Shown here: piece after piece, positions 1-7,374 of the stretch
Layout: the number at the start of each line of letters is the position of its first letter
How positions within the stretch are numbered: the first letter of the stretch is position 1
From: Enterobacter genomosp. O
Lineage (GTDB): Bacteria > Pseudomonadota > Gammaproteobacteria > Enterobacterales > Enterobacteriaceae
Assembly: GCF_001022965.1 (NCBI RefSeq)
Contig: NZ_LECZ01000015.1
Span: 1-50,449, forward strand
Reading direction: 5' to 3'
DNA: 50,449 nucleotides
Position numbers and translations under genes: made by a program
The notes under the pieces: generated by a model
The model's database searches: none
Seen by the model: the letters and a program-made list of their open reading frames with translations, nothing else
Told to the model about the DNA's origin: nothing

Positions 1-1494
1 GCGCTGGCCTGGAATGCGCGTAACGAGCTGCAGGCGGTGACGCCGGTGGTGCGTGACGGAGACAGGGATGACCGGGAGAGCTACCGCTACGGTGCGCAGA
101 GTCAGCGGGTGCTGAAGGTGAGCGTGCAGAAGACGGGCAGCGGCGTGCAGACGCGGCGGGTGGTGTACCTGCCGGGGCTGGAGCTGCGCAGCACGCACCG
201 CGGTGACGCGGAAACGGAGCGCCTGCAGGTGATGACGGCGGGCGAGGCGGGGCGTGCGCAGGTGCGGGTGCTGCACTGGACGTCAGGCAGGCCGGACGGC
301 ATCAGCAACGACCAGGTGCGCTACAGCCACGATAACCTGACGGGGAGCAGCGGGCTGGAGGTGGACGGTGACGGCAGGGTCATCAGCATGGAGGAGTACT
401 ACCCGTACGGGGGGACGGCCATCCTGACGGCGCGCAGCGCGGCGGAGGCGGACTACAGAACCCTCCGCTACTCGGGGAAGGAGCGTGACGCGACGGGGCT
501 GTACTACTACGGGTACCGGTACTGCCAGCCGTGGTCGGGGCGGTGGCTCTCCGCGGACCCGGCGGGGACGGTGGACGGCCTGAACCTGTTCCGGATGTGC
601 CGCAATAATCCCGTCACGCTTAAGGATGAGGATGGAAGATTTTCAACGCTAAAAATGCCTCTGGATATATTCATACATGATGTGGAAAACCTCAGGGCAA
701 CAACATCGTCAACAGAGTTTCATGAATTGTTTTTAAACAACCAGGGTGGGCTTGAAGTAAGCGAGTTATATTCTTCGCCAGGACTGACACCATCTCCAGT
801 TGCAGATGACACAAGGCCATATAATCAGGATGTAGAGTCTGCCTTTGTGATTTTTCAGGATAATTCTGGAAAAGCGAGATTATTTGTTAATCCTGAAGAA
901 GAACACATGGCCATCAATCCTGATATGGGAATGCCAATTTTTGCCGGGCGTTTGCAAAGACTTGCAGGTGATAAAGGCTATCGAATAACTAATGAAAGTG
1001 GACATTATAAAACACCAGCAAATACAGATGTGTTATCTATGTTGCGATCAGCAAATCCTGATGCAAATCTTTCAAATTTCAAGTATGAACCTTATGATTT
1101 TGGTGAGGTAGACAGAATGGATGATATCTTTGCAACTCCTGGCGAATTTAGGCGCAAGGTTGATGAATACAGATTGAATAAAAAATCATTTCATGCTTTT
1201 TTGATGGAGGTGGGCCGGGAACGTATAAAAAAAACCGGGCCATATGGAATGATGGTATACCGGAAGATGTTTACTAAAACCACAGAAACTCAAACAGATG
1301 AACCTTCGTTCGTTCAATGGGCGGCAAAAGATGCAGGATGGGTCTTCCCTGAGCATTATCTGGATTATAATCCAGTGAGAATGAGTAAATATTTTGATAA
1401 CCTCTATAATGGAAATGTTACTGTGAAAAAAAGTTTCTTAGGAAAGAAAAAGGAGAAAATTAGAGGTCCACACTTTTCTCCCTTCAACCATTAA
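1..1494 (+). CDS. TccC/Rhs-type toxin, C-terminal part (5' truncated by window edge)
   Basis: The frame is open from base 1 and ends with TAA at 1494. The first ~200 codons (to about nt 636) are the conserved RHS core: YYPYGGTA, RYSGKERDATGLYYYGYRY, then DPAGTVDGLNLFRMCRNNP. This is the shell that encloses and self-cleaves the toxin in Tc-toxin C subunits and Rhs proteins. The usual DxxGL cleavage site reads DEDGR here, so Arg replaces Leu at the expected cut. After nt ~640 the DNA changes from very GC-rich to AT-rich, which marks a swapped-in C-terminal module of about 285 residues. I do not recognise that domain. It holds an NESGHYKTP motif (near nt 997) of a kind I recall from other toxin tips. 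The wording of the core is closest to TccC of Photorhabdus-type Tc toxins. The 5' part of a matching gene is at 49305-50449. Confidence 0.88.
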   Translation, partial: ALAWNARNELQAVTPVVRDGDRDDRESYRYGAQSQRVLKVSVQKTGSGVQTRRVVYLPGLELRSTHRGDAETERLQVMTAGEAGRAQVRVLHWTSGRPDGISNDQVRYSHDNLTGSSGLEVDGDGRVISMEEYYPYGGTAILTARSAAEADYRTLRYSGKERDATGLYYYGYRYCQPWSGRWLSADPAGTVDGLNLFRMCRNNPVTLKDEDGRFSTLKMPLDIFIHDVENLRATTSSTEFHELFLNNQGGLEVSELYSSPGLTPSPVADDTRPYNQDVESAFVIFQDNSGKARLFVNPEEEHMAINPDMGMPIFAGRLQRLAGDKGYRITNESGHYKTPANTDVLSMLRSANPDANLSNFKYEPYDFGEVDRMDDIFATPGEFRRKVDEYRLNKKSFHAFLMEVGRERIKKTGPYGMMVYRKMFTKTTETQTDEPSFVQWAAKDAGWVFPEHYLDYNPVRMSKYFDNLYNGNVTVKKSFLGKKKEKIRGPHFSPFNH

Positions 1495-2005
1495 TGAGTC
1501 TGCGAGAGTTACATATATATTTGTTAGCTCTGTCTTGTGGCGGTAAGTGCTAACTGCGCATCAGTTGATGCTCATCATAAGAAGGATGCATTTACAGAAG
1601 CGCAACCGGTTGGCGGACTGCGTAAATGACTTGAGGAAAAACACTCTTCGTGGTGGTTACGCCTGAATCGACGAAGCATGTCATTGTCATCCCCGTCCGG
1701 AAGGGCGGGGATGGTACGGGGAATGCCACGTAATTGTCGCAATTTCCAGTTCACATTAAGTGATGTTGATGCCGTATTACCTTTTCCAGCCGACATTCCA
1801 CTACGCTAGGCTCACGATAACTGAAATTGAGTTTTGACATGACGGTCTTCATTCGGTTGGTTCCCGAAGGGGAAAATTCCCTTAATTTTCATAAATTTCT
1901 TTACTGTCAGATCGGTAATATTCGAGAACAGGAGGATTATATTTAACATAAGATAGATTATGCGAACTAAGTACTTGATTGTATTGTGATTTATTTCGAA
2001 TCCGG
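1495..2005. other. Intergenic region after the toxin gene; no convincing immunity gene
   Basis: About 510 bases lie between the toxin gene and parE. Rhs-type antibacterial toxins are normally followed directly by an immunity gene on the same strand. I see no credible plus-strand reading frame with a ribosome binding site here. The only open frames are short minus-strand ones of unlikely composition. The region holds one strong GC hairpin (1688-1713). This fits an insecticidal-type TccC, which needs no immunity protein, or a lost immunity gene. Confidence 0.55.
1688..1713. repeat. GC-rich inverted repeat (hairpin)
   Basis: The arms CATCCCCGTCC and GGGCGGGGATG pair over about 10 bases with one wobble around a GGAA-type loop. 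There is no T-run on either side, so it is not an obvious intrinsic terminator. It may be a transcript-stabilising hairpin at the 3' side of the toxin gene. Confidence 0.5.
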
Positions 2006-2302
2006 TTATCTCCAGGGTTCATGCCGCGCCGTATCCTGAGACTGGCTGAGAATACGTATGACCGTAACCACCGAATGTGATGACACAAAATAGATCATGT
2101 GCTGTTCCACCGGCAGCGAGCAGATATTGTCTCCCAGCTCTGCGCGATGCGTGCCGATGTCATGCATGGCCAGCACATCAAACACCGCGGCTATACGGCC
2201 GATATACGCATCCGCCTGAACAATCCCGAACTGTCGGAAGCTGTAGTCCCAGATTGCTTCCAGATCTTCTTCTGCTTTGGGTGTCAGCTCAATCTCTTTC
2301 AT
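2006..2302 (-). CDS. parE: ParE-family toxin of a type II toxin-antitoxin pair
   Basis: This 98-residue protein begins MKEIELTPKAEEDLEAIWDY and runs through a RIAAVFDVLA helix to a C-terminal VTVIRILSQSQD strand. That is the typical RelE/ParE fold layout. Plasmid ParE toxins of this type poison DNA gyrase. The start at 2302 matches where family members begin, although an in-frame ATG exists 7 codons upstream. It overlaps the end of the antitoxin gene by 14 bases, so the two are translationally coupled with antitoxin first. Length is normal for the family. The pair should act in plasmid maintenance by killing or arresting plasmid-free daughter cells. Confidence 0.9.
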   Translation of the reverse strand: MKEIELTPKAEEDLEAIWDYSFRQFGIVQADAYIGRIAAVFDVLAMHDIGTHRAELGDNICSLPVEQHMIYFVSSHSVVTVIRILSQSQDTARHEPWR

Positions 2303-2549
2303 TTGCCACCCTGGCCCTGACATTATTCAGGAATGCATCCTTGTTCCATGGTTTCGCCTCGCCGCTTCTGATCCCTTCGGCCAGCAGATCGCGCAGTTCC
2401 TGAAGGCGCGACTCAGCCTGCTTCTCGCGCAGCAAACGCAGCGCGTCACGCATGACCTCGCTCTGGGTACGGTAATCACCGGCCTTAACCAGGGAATCGA
2501 TAAATTCACGCAGCTCATCACCCACGTCCACCGTCATCGTACGGGCCAT
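2289..2549 (-). CDS. parD: ParD-family antitoxin
   Basis: This 86-residue protein has an N-terminal ribbon-helix-helix segment (MTVDVGDELREFIDSLVKAG, then SEVMRDALRLL). The charged C-terminal tail would wrap around the ParE toxin. Antitoxins of this family dimerise through the RHH fold, bind their own promoter and neutralise ParE. The gene is first in the operon and its 3' end overlaps parE. The upstream DNA (2550-2600) contains AGGTTTGTTCTTACAT-type sequence that could hold the autoregulated promoter, but I cannot define boxes with confidence. Confidence 0.9.
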   Translation of the reverse strand: MARTMTVDVGDELREFIDSLVKAGDYRTQSEVMRDALRLLREKQAESRLQELRDLLAEGIRSGEAKPWNKDAFLNNVRARVANERD

Positions 2550-2656
2550 AACCCCTCCGTTTCTTAATGTAAGGTTTGTTCTTACATCATTATATCAGCT
2601 TACTCCCCTGCTTCCATCTCCTGCACGCTAGCCAAAAAAAACCGGCTGTAGTCTGG

Positions 2657-2786
2657 AGATCCGACTTCGGGAGTTTTCGGATCTGACCGGGAAAAGGGAA
2701 AGAGTGTATGTAAGTTCTGTACTGTATGTATAGTATGTATTAGCTGTATTGTATGTATTATCTGTATTACGTGTATTGTGTATTTT
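2657..2786. promoter_or_regulatory. kfrA upstream control region: 28-bp inverted repeat plus tandem GTATT repeats
   Basis: A 28-bp inverted repeat spans 2657-2684, with arms AGATCCGA and TCGGATCT. It is followed by an AT-rich array at about 2703-2786. Within the array, an 18-bp unit (GTATGTATTAGCTGTATT) is repeated head to tail at 2733-2750 and 2751-2768 with one change, and further 9-bp units ending in GTATT follow. KfrA proteins are known to repress their own promoters by binding repeated operators, so this is the likely operator. The same 28-bp element occurs upstream of vapB at 47740-47767. Confidence 0.7.
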
Positions 2787-2836
2787 TTACACCCGGAGTA
2801 CGATGGCGCCATTCCATGAGAAACCGGAGCCAGACC

Positions 2837-3448
2837 ATGACCACCCTCTCCCCCGACACCGTCCGCCGCATTGAAGACGCCGCTGCCGCCCTGATCGCCG
2901 CCGGCACCCCGAACCCGACCAACGAGCAGGTCCGTCAGCACCTCGGCGGCGGCTCCCTGTCCCACATTTCCCCGGTGATGCGCGCGTTCCGCGCCCGCCA
3001 GCGCGAGCAGGCCGCTGAGCAGGCCACGCCCCTGCCGCCGGAGCTGGCGCAGCTGCTGACCGGCCAGCTGGGGCTGCTGTGGCAGGCCGCGGTGAAACAG
3101 GCTGAAGCCGGAGCCCTGGCGGCGCGCGAGCAGGCCGACGACGACATTGCCCGGGCCGACCAGGAGCGGGACGAGGCCCTGGCGACGGTGGCCGCCCTGG
3201 AAAGCGAGCTGGCGGTGCTGCGCGAGGTGGTGGCCGAACGTGACCGCCTGCTGCAGGAGGTGCGCGAGCTGCGCGCGGAGGCTCTGCCGCTGCGTGAGCA
3301 GGTGGCCCGCCTGACCGCCACCGGCGAACACCTGGCGGCGCAGCTGCAGGACACGAAAGCGGAGCTGAAGGAAGCCCGGGAGGACGGCCGTCAGCTTCAG
3401 ACCGAACTGCTGGCCCTGGCCCGCCAGGAAGGGAAGGTGAAGAAATGA
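2837..3448 (+). CDS. kfrA: KfrA-like plasmid DNA-binding protein
   Basis: The product is about 203 residues, starting MTTLSPDTVRRIEDAAAAL. Residues 1-60 match the KfrA N-terminal DNA-binding domain (a helix-turn-helix region with the TNEQVRQHLGGGSLSHISPVMRAF pattern, shown here only as landmarks TNEQVRQHLG and SPVMRAF). The remainder is a long Ala/Glu/Arg/Leu-rich coiled coil, as in other KfrA proteins, which repress transcription and help organise plasmid DNA. An upstream in-frame start is less likely because ATG 2837 gives the family N-terminus. The stop overlaps the next ATG as ATGA, so translation is coupled. Base composition is far more GC-rich than the promoter region before it. Confidence 0.85.
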   Translation: MTTLSPDTVRRIEDAAAALIAAGTPNPTNEQVRQHLGGGSLSHISPVMRAFRARQREQAAEQATPLPPELAQLLTGQLGLLWQAAVKQAEAGALAAREQADDDIARADQERDEALATVAALESELAVLREVVAERDRLLQEVRELRAEALPLREQVARLTATGEHLAAQLQDTKAELKEAREDGRQLQTELLALARQEGKVKK

Positions 3449-4065
3449 GACAGGAAAGACTATTACGTATAAAGGCATTTCGACGGGCGCTGGAGCTTGG
3501 CGCCGGGGAACGGGCTGACGGGTGTCGTCATTTTCCTCGCTGGAAAGAGGAACTGAGGAACTTCCCGCATGGCAGCTGCGATTTAGCGAGTAACACACTG
3601 GCGCAGTACCTGACAGATACTGAGGGTTGCCATCCGTGCATCATTTTTATGGAAGGGAACGCAGGCTTTCATGAAGCGGAAAATTCAACGGTTCACGCGC
3701 ATGTCATCGTGTTGCTGGACGGGGAATATATAGATCTGACGCTGGATCAATTCGACGAATATCCGGGCTACATACCTTACGAACCTGTCGAATCTGACGG
3801 GCAGATTGGTACGCTGTTGCGTAATATCATGAAGCATGAAGACCCGGTAAAAACCCGCCAGGTTGATCTCGATGATGGCGAAGAGCTGTATGACTGGTTA
3901 CGCGATACCGCCAACGAAGTGCTGGCAGCAGATCCGGAATGGCAGGCCTGGGAACGGTCGATAGAAGAAGCAAGAGAAGCCGCTGTTAAGGCGTTCCCGT
4001 TTCTGTCTGACACGCAAATAACTGAGTGCGAACAGGGCCCGGACAGTCAGGAGGCTGCCAGATGA
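3445..4065 (+). CDS. Unknown protein with a Cys/His/Asp pattern (first paralogue)
   Basis: This protein has 206 residues and no named family that I recognise. It is paralogous to the gene at 5014-5808. Both share AFRRALEL near the start, a Cys-containing helix (GSCDLASNTLAQYL here), then HVIVLLDGEYIDLTLDQF, then EPVESDGQI. The order Cys at a helix start, His before a hydrophobic strand, and Asp in the next strand resembles the active-site layout of papain-like, NlpC/P60 or transglutaminase folds. A hydrolase or transferase role is therefore an inference from pattern only. The gene starts within the kfrA stop (ATGA) and its own stop overlaps the DUF2971 start (ATGA), so the three genes are co-translated. 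Cytoplasmic; no signal peptide seen. Confidence 0.75.
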   Translation: MRQERLLRIKAFRRALELGAGERADGCRHFPRWKEELRNFPHGSCDLASNTLAQYLTDTEGCHPCIIFMEGNAGFHEAENSTVHAHVIVLLDGEYIDLTLDQFDEYPGYIPYEPVESDGQIGTLLRNIMKHEDPVKTRQVDLDDGEELYDWLRDTANEVLAADPEWQAWERSIEEAREAAVKAFPFLSDTQITECEQGPDSQEAAR

Positions 4066-4850
4066 AGATTTATCATTACACTGACCTGAACGGCCTGAAG
4101 GGCATCATCGAATCAGGCTCACTGTGGGCGACGCACTTTTCCTTTCTCAATGACAGCAATGAACTAACTCACGGCATGAACTGCCTTGAGAATGCCCTGC
4201 AGTACCTGAGGAACGACTTTAACCCGAAAACCCTTAAGTTCATCGAACAGGCACTGACGCACTTCAGAATGCACCGGGCTGCTCATGTCTATAATCTTTC
4301 ATTCTGTCTCGAACCCGACCTGTTAAGTCAGTGGCGGGGCTATGGCAGCTCTCAGGGCGTGTGTCTGGAATTTGATGATGACGAACTGGTTGCCTCCCTG
4401 GAACTCACGCAAAACCAGGTGTTTAAAAACCGGGTGATCTATACCAAAGAGAATTCCACGGTTGAAGCCAGGAATGAGATCCTCGCTTTCTTCAATGCCC
4501 CGAAAGTGCAATCTGCCATTAGCCAGGATGCGATGTATGAACTGGGCTATGCAGCAGAACTGGCTCACAGTCTGCCGCCTTTTTTCAAGAATGACGGTTT
4601 CAAAGAGGAACAGGAGTTCCGGATGGTCATTCTGCCGGACAGACCTTTTGAGGGGGTCAATTTTCGTGTCAGTGAAAACGGTCTGGTACCATATCTGATC
4701 CTTGAAGCAAAAGAAAAGCTGCCACTGAAAAGCATCAGAATTGGTCCCCGCAGTAACAGATCAATGATGATGGAGGGGATATCATTCCTGTTGCAGAACA
4801 AGGGGTATACCGGTACACAGATTTCGTTTACTGAGACGCCGTTCCGGTAA
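4062..4850 (+). CDS. DUF2971 family protein
   Basis: The product is 262 residues, beginning MKIYHYTDLNGLKGIIESG. Family landmarks follow: LWATHFSFLNDSNEL, then SFCLEPDLLSQWRGYG and GVCLEF in the middle, and FKEEQEFRM near residue 190. DUF2971 proteins have no established reaction and are often found in accessory and defence regions. The early His-Tyr-Thr plus ...ND..E layout is reminiscent of ADP-ribosyltransferase folds, which is my inference. The ATG at 4062 overlaps the preceding TGA, and a good Shine-Dalgarno (CAGGAGG, about 4048-4054) lies inside the upstream gene; an earlier in-frame ATG at 4026 is less well supported. Third gene of the kfrA-led operon. Confidence 0.85.
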   Translation: MKIYHYTDLNGLKGIIESGSLWATHFSFLNDSNELTHGMNCLENALQYLRNDFNPKTLKFIEQALTHFRMHRAAHVYNLSFCLEPDLLSQWRGYGSSQGVCLEFDDDELVASLELTQNQVFKNRVIYTKENSTVEARNEILAFFNAPKVQSAISQDAMYELGYAAELAHSLPPFFKNDGFKEEQEFRMVILPDRPFEGVNFRVSENGLVPYLILEAKEKLPLKSIRIGPRSNRSMMMEGISFLLQNKGYTGTQISFTETPFR

Positions 4851-4978
4851 TCTCAGCTGAGAAGTACAAACTATAAGGGATCTGTATGTTGGATAAAGTT
4901 TCTCACGTAAAACAGGCCAAAATCCCAGGACACCAGGGCGGTGCTCAGGGAGTCCCCGGGGGACGGCCGCGCCTTGCA

Positions 4979-5016
4979 GGCCCATGGCACGCCATGACGG
5001 GAAGGTGAAAAAAATG
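4979..5016 (+). pseudogene. Relic of the kfrA 3' end upstream of the second paralogue
   Basis: The 12 codons before the second paralogue read MARHDGKVKK. The end of kfrA reads LARQEGKVKK. The match covers both DNA and protein and sits in the same position relative to the following paralogous gene. This is best explained by a duplication that took the end of kfrA with the downstream gene, after which the kfrA part decayed. The same bases now serve as the leader and ribosome-binding stretch (GGGAAGGTGAAAAAA) of the second paralogue. Confidence 0.65.
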
Positions 5017-5808
5017 AATGCAGACACCCGGGCCCGGCTGGAGGCCTTCCGTCGCGCGCTGGAGCTGGCTGCCGGTGAGGCCTCTCTCGCCGCCTGGCGT
5101 GACGTACTGAAGGATTTCCCTGCCGGCTGCTGCGAGCTGGCCAGCCAGACGCTGGCTGAATATCTGACAGAAGACGGCAGCAACCTGCACCCCTATATTA
5201 TCGGTATGGACTGGAGAGTGAATGCGAAAGACTATGGCCACGTCATTGTCGCCCTTGACGGGGACTATATCGATCTGACGCTGGACCAGTTTCCGGGCTA
5301 TCACGGCCGGATTGTGGCGGAGCCCATCGAGTCCGGCGGGCAGATCGCGGCATTTATACAGACGGTCCGGGACCAGGGCGGGACCCTCACCACGCGTGAA
5401 CGGACGTTCGACGGTATCCCGGATCAGGCGTGGGACCTGTATGCCTGGCTGAAGGAGGTGGCGGACAGTCTGCTGCCTGTATCAGGACAGGGCAGGGCAC
5501 CTTGCTGCATGCCTCTGCCGGTCTCCACGGAGATCCTGCCTCAGTACCGCACCGGAACAGTGGCCGGTGTGTCAGATAAGGCCAATCACGTCTCTGAACA
5601 GAAAAACCGGCAGCCAATGACGCATACAGGGACCATTACAGAATGCTACCAGCCCCGCGAAGTCAGGCTGCGGGAAACCGCCACCCAGTGGGTCAGTGAA
5701 TGCGGCCTGCGCTTCAGGAAGTCCACGGGTGCCGAGGCCGGAAGCGGCGCCTGGAGTGCAAACCGTCTTGATTTAAAGAGCGTCCGGGAAATTAAGTCCG
5801 GTGAATAA
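5014..5808 (+). CDS. Unknown protein with a Cys/His/Asp pattern (second paralogue, C-terminally extended)
   Basis: The product is about 264 residues, starting MNADTRARLEAFRRALELAA. The first ~160 residues parallel the gene at 3445-4065: GCCELASQTLAEYL carries the conserved Cys, HVIVALDGDYIDLTLDQF the His and Asp, and EPIESGGQI follows. The last ~110 residues are unrelated to the first copy. They include MTHTGTITECYQPREVRLRE, which looks like the start of a separate small protein; an ATG at 5617 could begin one of about 63 residues. The gene therefore looks like a fusion, or two overlapping coding units. An in-frame ATG at 4984 exists but lies in the kfrA relic. Function not known. Confidence 0.7.
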   Translation: MNADTRARLEAFRRALELAAGEASLAAWRDVLKDFPAGCCELASQTLAEYLTEDGSNLHPYIIGMDWRVNAKDYGHVIVALDGDYIDLTLDQFPGYHGRIVAEPIESGGQIAAFIQTVRDQGGTLTTRERTFDGIPDQAWDLYAWLKEVADSLLPVSGQGRAPCCMPLPVSTEILPQYRTGTVAGVSDKANHVSEQKNRQPMTHTGTITECYQPREVRLRETATQWVSECGLRFRKSTGAEAGSGAWSANRLDLKSVREIKSGE

Positions 5809-5851
5809 TCGTCAGGCCCGATCTCGCGGTTAACACCCCTCAGGGAGATGC

Positions 5852-6118
5852 ATGATGCCTTACTATAATGCCGCCGATATGCGGGCAAGAGCCAGTGATG
5901 CATGGCACTCAGAATGGATCAGCAAAAGTGGACTGAAGGCGCGACTCTGGACGGATAAAGCCATTACGGAATTTCTTGGCAAGCCTGAGAAAGCGGGCCC
6001 CATCATGGCCTGGAGACGGAAGAACGTGCAGAAGGCCGAGAGGTCGCCTGAGTTTCAGAACTGGCTGGCAAAGCGCCGTGAGTGGCTTGCGGCACATGGC
6101 AGGCTGCCTGGTGAATAA
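5852..6118 (+). CDS. Small unknown protein, 88 residues
   Basis: No family recognised. The protein is basic and rich in Trp and Ala (DAWHSEWISKSG, IMAWRRKNVQKAER, REWLAAHGRLPGE) and is predicted helical and cytoplasmic. A Shine-Dalgarno CAGGGAG sits at 5841-5847, placed well for ATG 5852 or 5855. It lies 43 bases after the second Cys/His/Asp gene on the same strand, so it may belong to the same transcript. Composition matches the neighbouring plasmid genes. Confidence 0.65.
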   Translation: MMPYYNAADMRARASDAWHSEWISKSGLKARLWTDKAITEFLGKPEKAGPIMAWRRKNVQKAERSPEFQNWLAKRREWLAAHGRLPGE

Positions 6119-6187
6119 AAGCCCGGTGCGCAGGCCGATGCGAAGGTTTTTTCCTGCCAGTGCTGCCGGTAAACAAGCAGGGTAGTC

Positions 6188-6266
6188 AGTACAGTAAAAG
6201 TGCCGTTATACCGTGTCGCCCGGACATTTTTATGTAACCGTTTGGCCGCTAAAATTCAGTACTTTT
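6188..6266. repeat. 79-bp direct repeat, copy 1
   Basis: The copy begins AGTACAGTAAAAGTGCCG and ends CTAAAATTCAGTACTTTT. Copy 2 at 6585-6663 differs at only a few bases in the middle (GGACATTTTTATGTAA versus GGTCATTTTTATTCCA). The ends are loosely inverted (AGTACaG...CaGTACT), so each copy is an imperfect palindrome-like unit. No transposase is nearby. Confidence 0.85.
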
Positions 6267-6584
6267 GCTGTGTATGTTTAAATTTTTATCCAGAATGAGA
6301 GAACACTCTCACCCGGAAATATTCGTCGAAAATCGGTGATTGTCGTCAAACATCGCCAATCGTCGGCTAACTTCGCCTATCTCCGCCAGATGTAACCAAC
6401 AACTGGCGGAAACCGGTTAAAAACAAGCATCAAACATAACCGTCTTTCTGCATGCCTGACTATACATAAATCCATACTGCTGCAAAATATTTGCCCTGAA
6501 ACAAAATCCTGTATTCGAATGGATCCGGAGTTATCGTCCCGCCGTGTAATTCAATAATCTGAATCATTTGTTATTCCTTTTGTT

Positions 6585-6663
6585 AGTACAGTAAAAGTGC
6601 CGTTATACCGTGTCGCCCGGTCATTTTTATTCCACCGTTTGGCCGCTAAAATTCAGTACTTTT
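6585..6663. repeat. 79-bp direct repeat, copy 2
   Basis: Second copy of the unit at 6188-6266, in the same orientation, 397 bases downstream. The two copies bracket the iteron-like stretch. They could be remnants of a small mobile unit, a recombination target or regulatory boxes. The sequence alone does not decide. Confidence 0.85.
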
Positions 6664-6989
6664 TCCTGCAGCAGCAGCGCAGTCAGCGCCAGGAATCCGG
6701 ACATCCCCGTGTGCCACCGGCTGCGGGCGGCCGCATAACTGCGGATAAAACCCGCCAGCCAGGCCCACTCTCCCGGAACGCCGCCGGCGCGGCTTTTTCT
6801 CGCATTCCCCCGCACATTTCTCCATCCCTCCCCAAAAATTCCCGAATGCACGAAGCACGCCGCATTCATTACGACAACCATAAAACCGCAGGGCAACCGT
6901 GATAGCTGCCCAGTCTTCCGGTTCAGCCGGAAATCGGATCTGTACGGCGGGAAACCCGTAAAAAATATGATTAGTTAACACAACCATAA

Positions 6990-7082
6990 AATCATATTGA
7001 ATGTGATATTTATCATTAATCACATAATCATATCTGATATGATGTTTGCAACATCAGTAGAAAATCATTCGCAATATGATTT
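6990..7082. promoter_or_regulatory. Palindromic operator array before the 84-aa/winged-helix/DUF6884 operon
   Basis: Several ATCATAT/ATATGAT half-sites cluster here. They include a 17-bp near-perfect palindrome ATCATATCTGATATGAT at 7027-7043, a second inverted site AATCATTCGCAATATGATT at 7063-7081, and further half-sites AATCATATTGAATGTGATAT from about 6990. The cluster lies 40-130 bases upstream of the first gene's start. Such spacing is typical of an autoregulated promoter, and the winged-helix protein encoded by the operon is the natural candidate binder. Confidence 0.65.
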
Positions 7083-7119
7083 TATACTTAATCAGACATT
7101 ATCAGACGGAGCGTGCAGG

Positions 7120-7374
7120 ATGGATGAGAACGAAGTGACGTTTTCACTCAGCTATGAGCAGCTTTTGCAGGAAACGGAAAAGCAGATAAAAAAACGGAAT
7201 CTCAGCAGGACCGGTGAGTTTTATGTCCATGAAAAGATTATGGCCAGCGACATACTGATGTTCTGGCACAGTCTCGCACTGCGTGGCTATCAGGACATTC
7301 CTGATACGGAGCGCATCAATGCTGACTGGCAGCGTCTGAATGCCTACATTCAGAACGAGGGAGAATTATCGTGA
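7120..7374 (+). CDS. Small unknown protein, 84 residues, first gene of a three-gene operon
   Basis: The sequence starts MDENEVTFSLSYEQLLQETE and is acidic and helical, ending AYIQNEGELS. No family recognised. GGAG at 7108-7111 is a suitable ribosome binding site for ATG 7120. The open frame extends upstream, but those codons lie over the palindromic operators and are unlikely to be coding. The stop overlaps the GTG start of the next gene as GTGA, so the products are probably made together and may interact. Confidence 0.7.
   Translation: MDENEVTFSLSYEQLLQETEKQIKKRNLSRTGEFYVHEKIMASDILMFWHSLALRGYQDIPDTERINADWQRLNAYIQNEGELS

Larger units (their letters stand above)
6119..6989. other. Gene-poor region with direct repeats
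   Basis: About 870 bases without a gene I can support. The region contains the two copies of a 79-bp repeat (6188-6266 and 6585-6663). Between them is a stretch (about 6323-6400) where TCGTCRRMWAWC-like motifs recur at 17-20 base spacing, for example TCGTCGAAAATCGG, TCGTCAAACATCGCC and TCGTCGGCTAACTTCGCC. That resembles degenerate iterons or a protein-binding array. A minus-strand open frame in 6627-6896 has a plausible hydrophobic C-terminus but weak support. Confidence 0.55.

Noticed and set aside
1575..1796. Minus-strand frame of 73 codons after the toxin gene, considered as an immunity gene
   Set aside because: Opposite strand to the toxin, no clear ribosome binding site and no protein-like pattern.
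2600..3598. Long minus-strand open frame over kfrA (332 codons)
   Set aside because: It is the GC-rich antisense shadow of kfrA; composition (Gly/Gln/Leu runs) and lack of a binding site do not fit a gene.
6627..6896. Minus-strand frame of 89 codons with a hydrophobic end in the gene-poor region
   Set aside because: It runs into repeat copy 2, has several competing frames in the same DNA and no convincing start; kept only as a remark.
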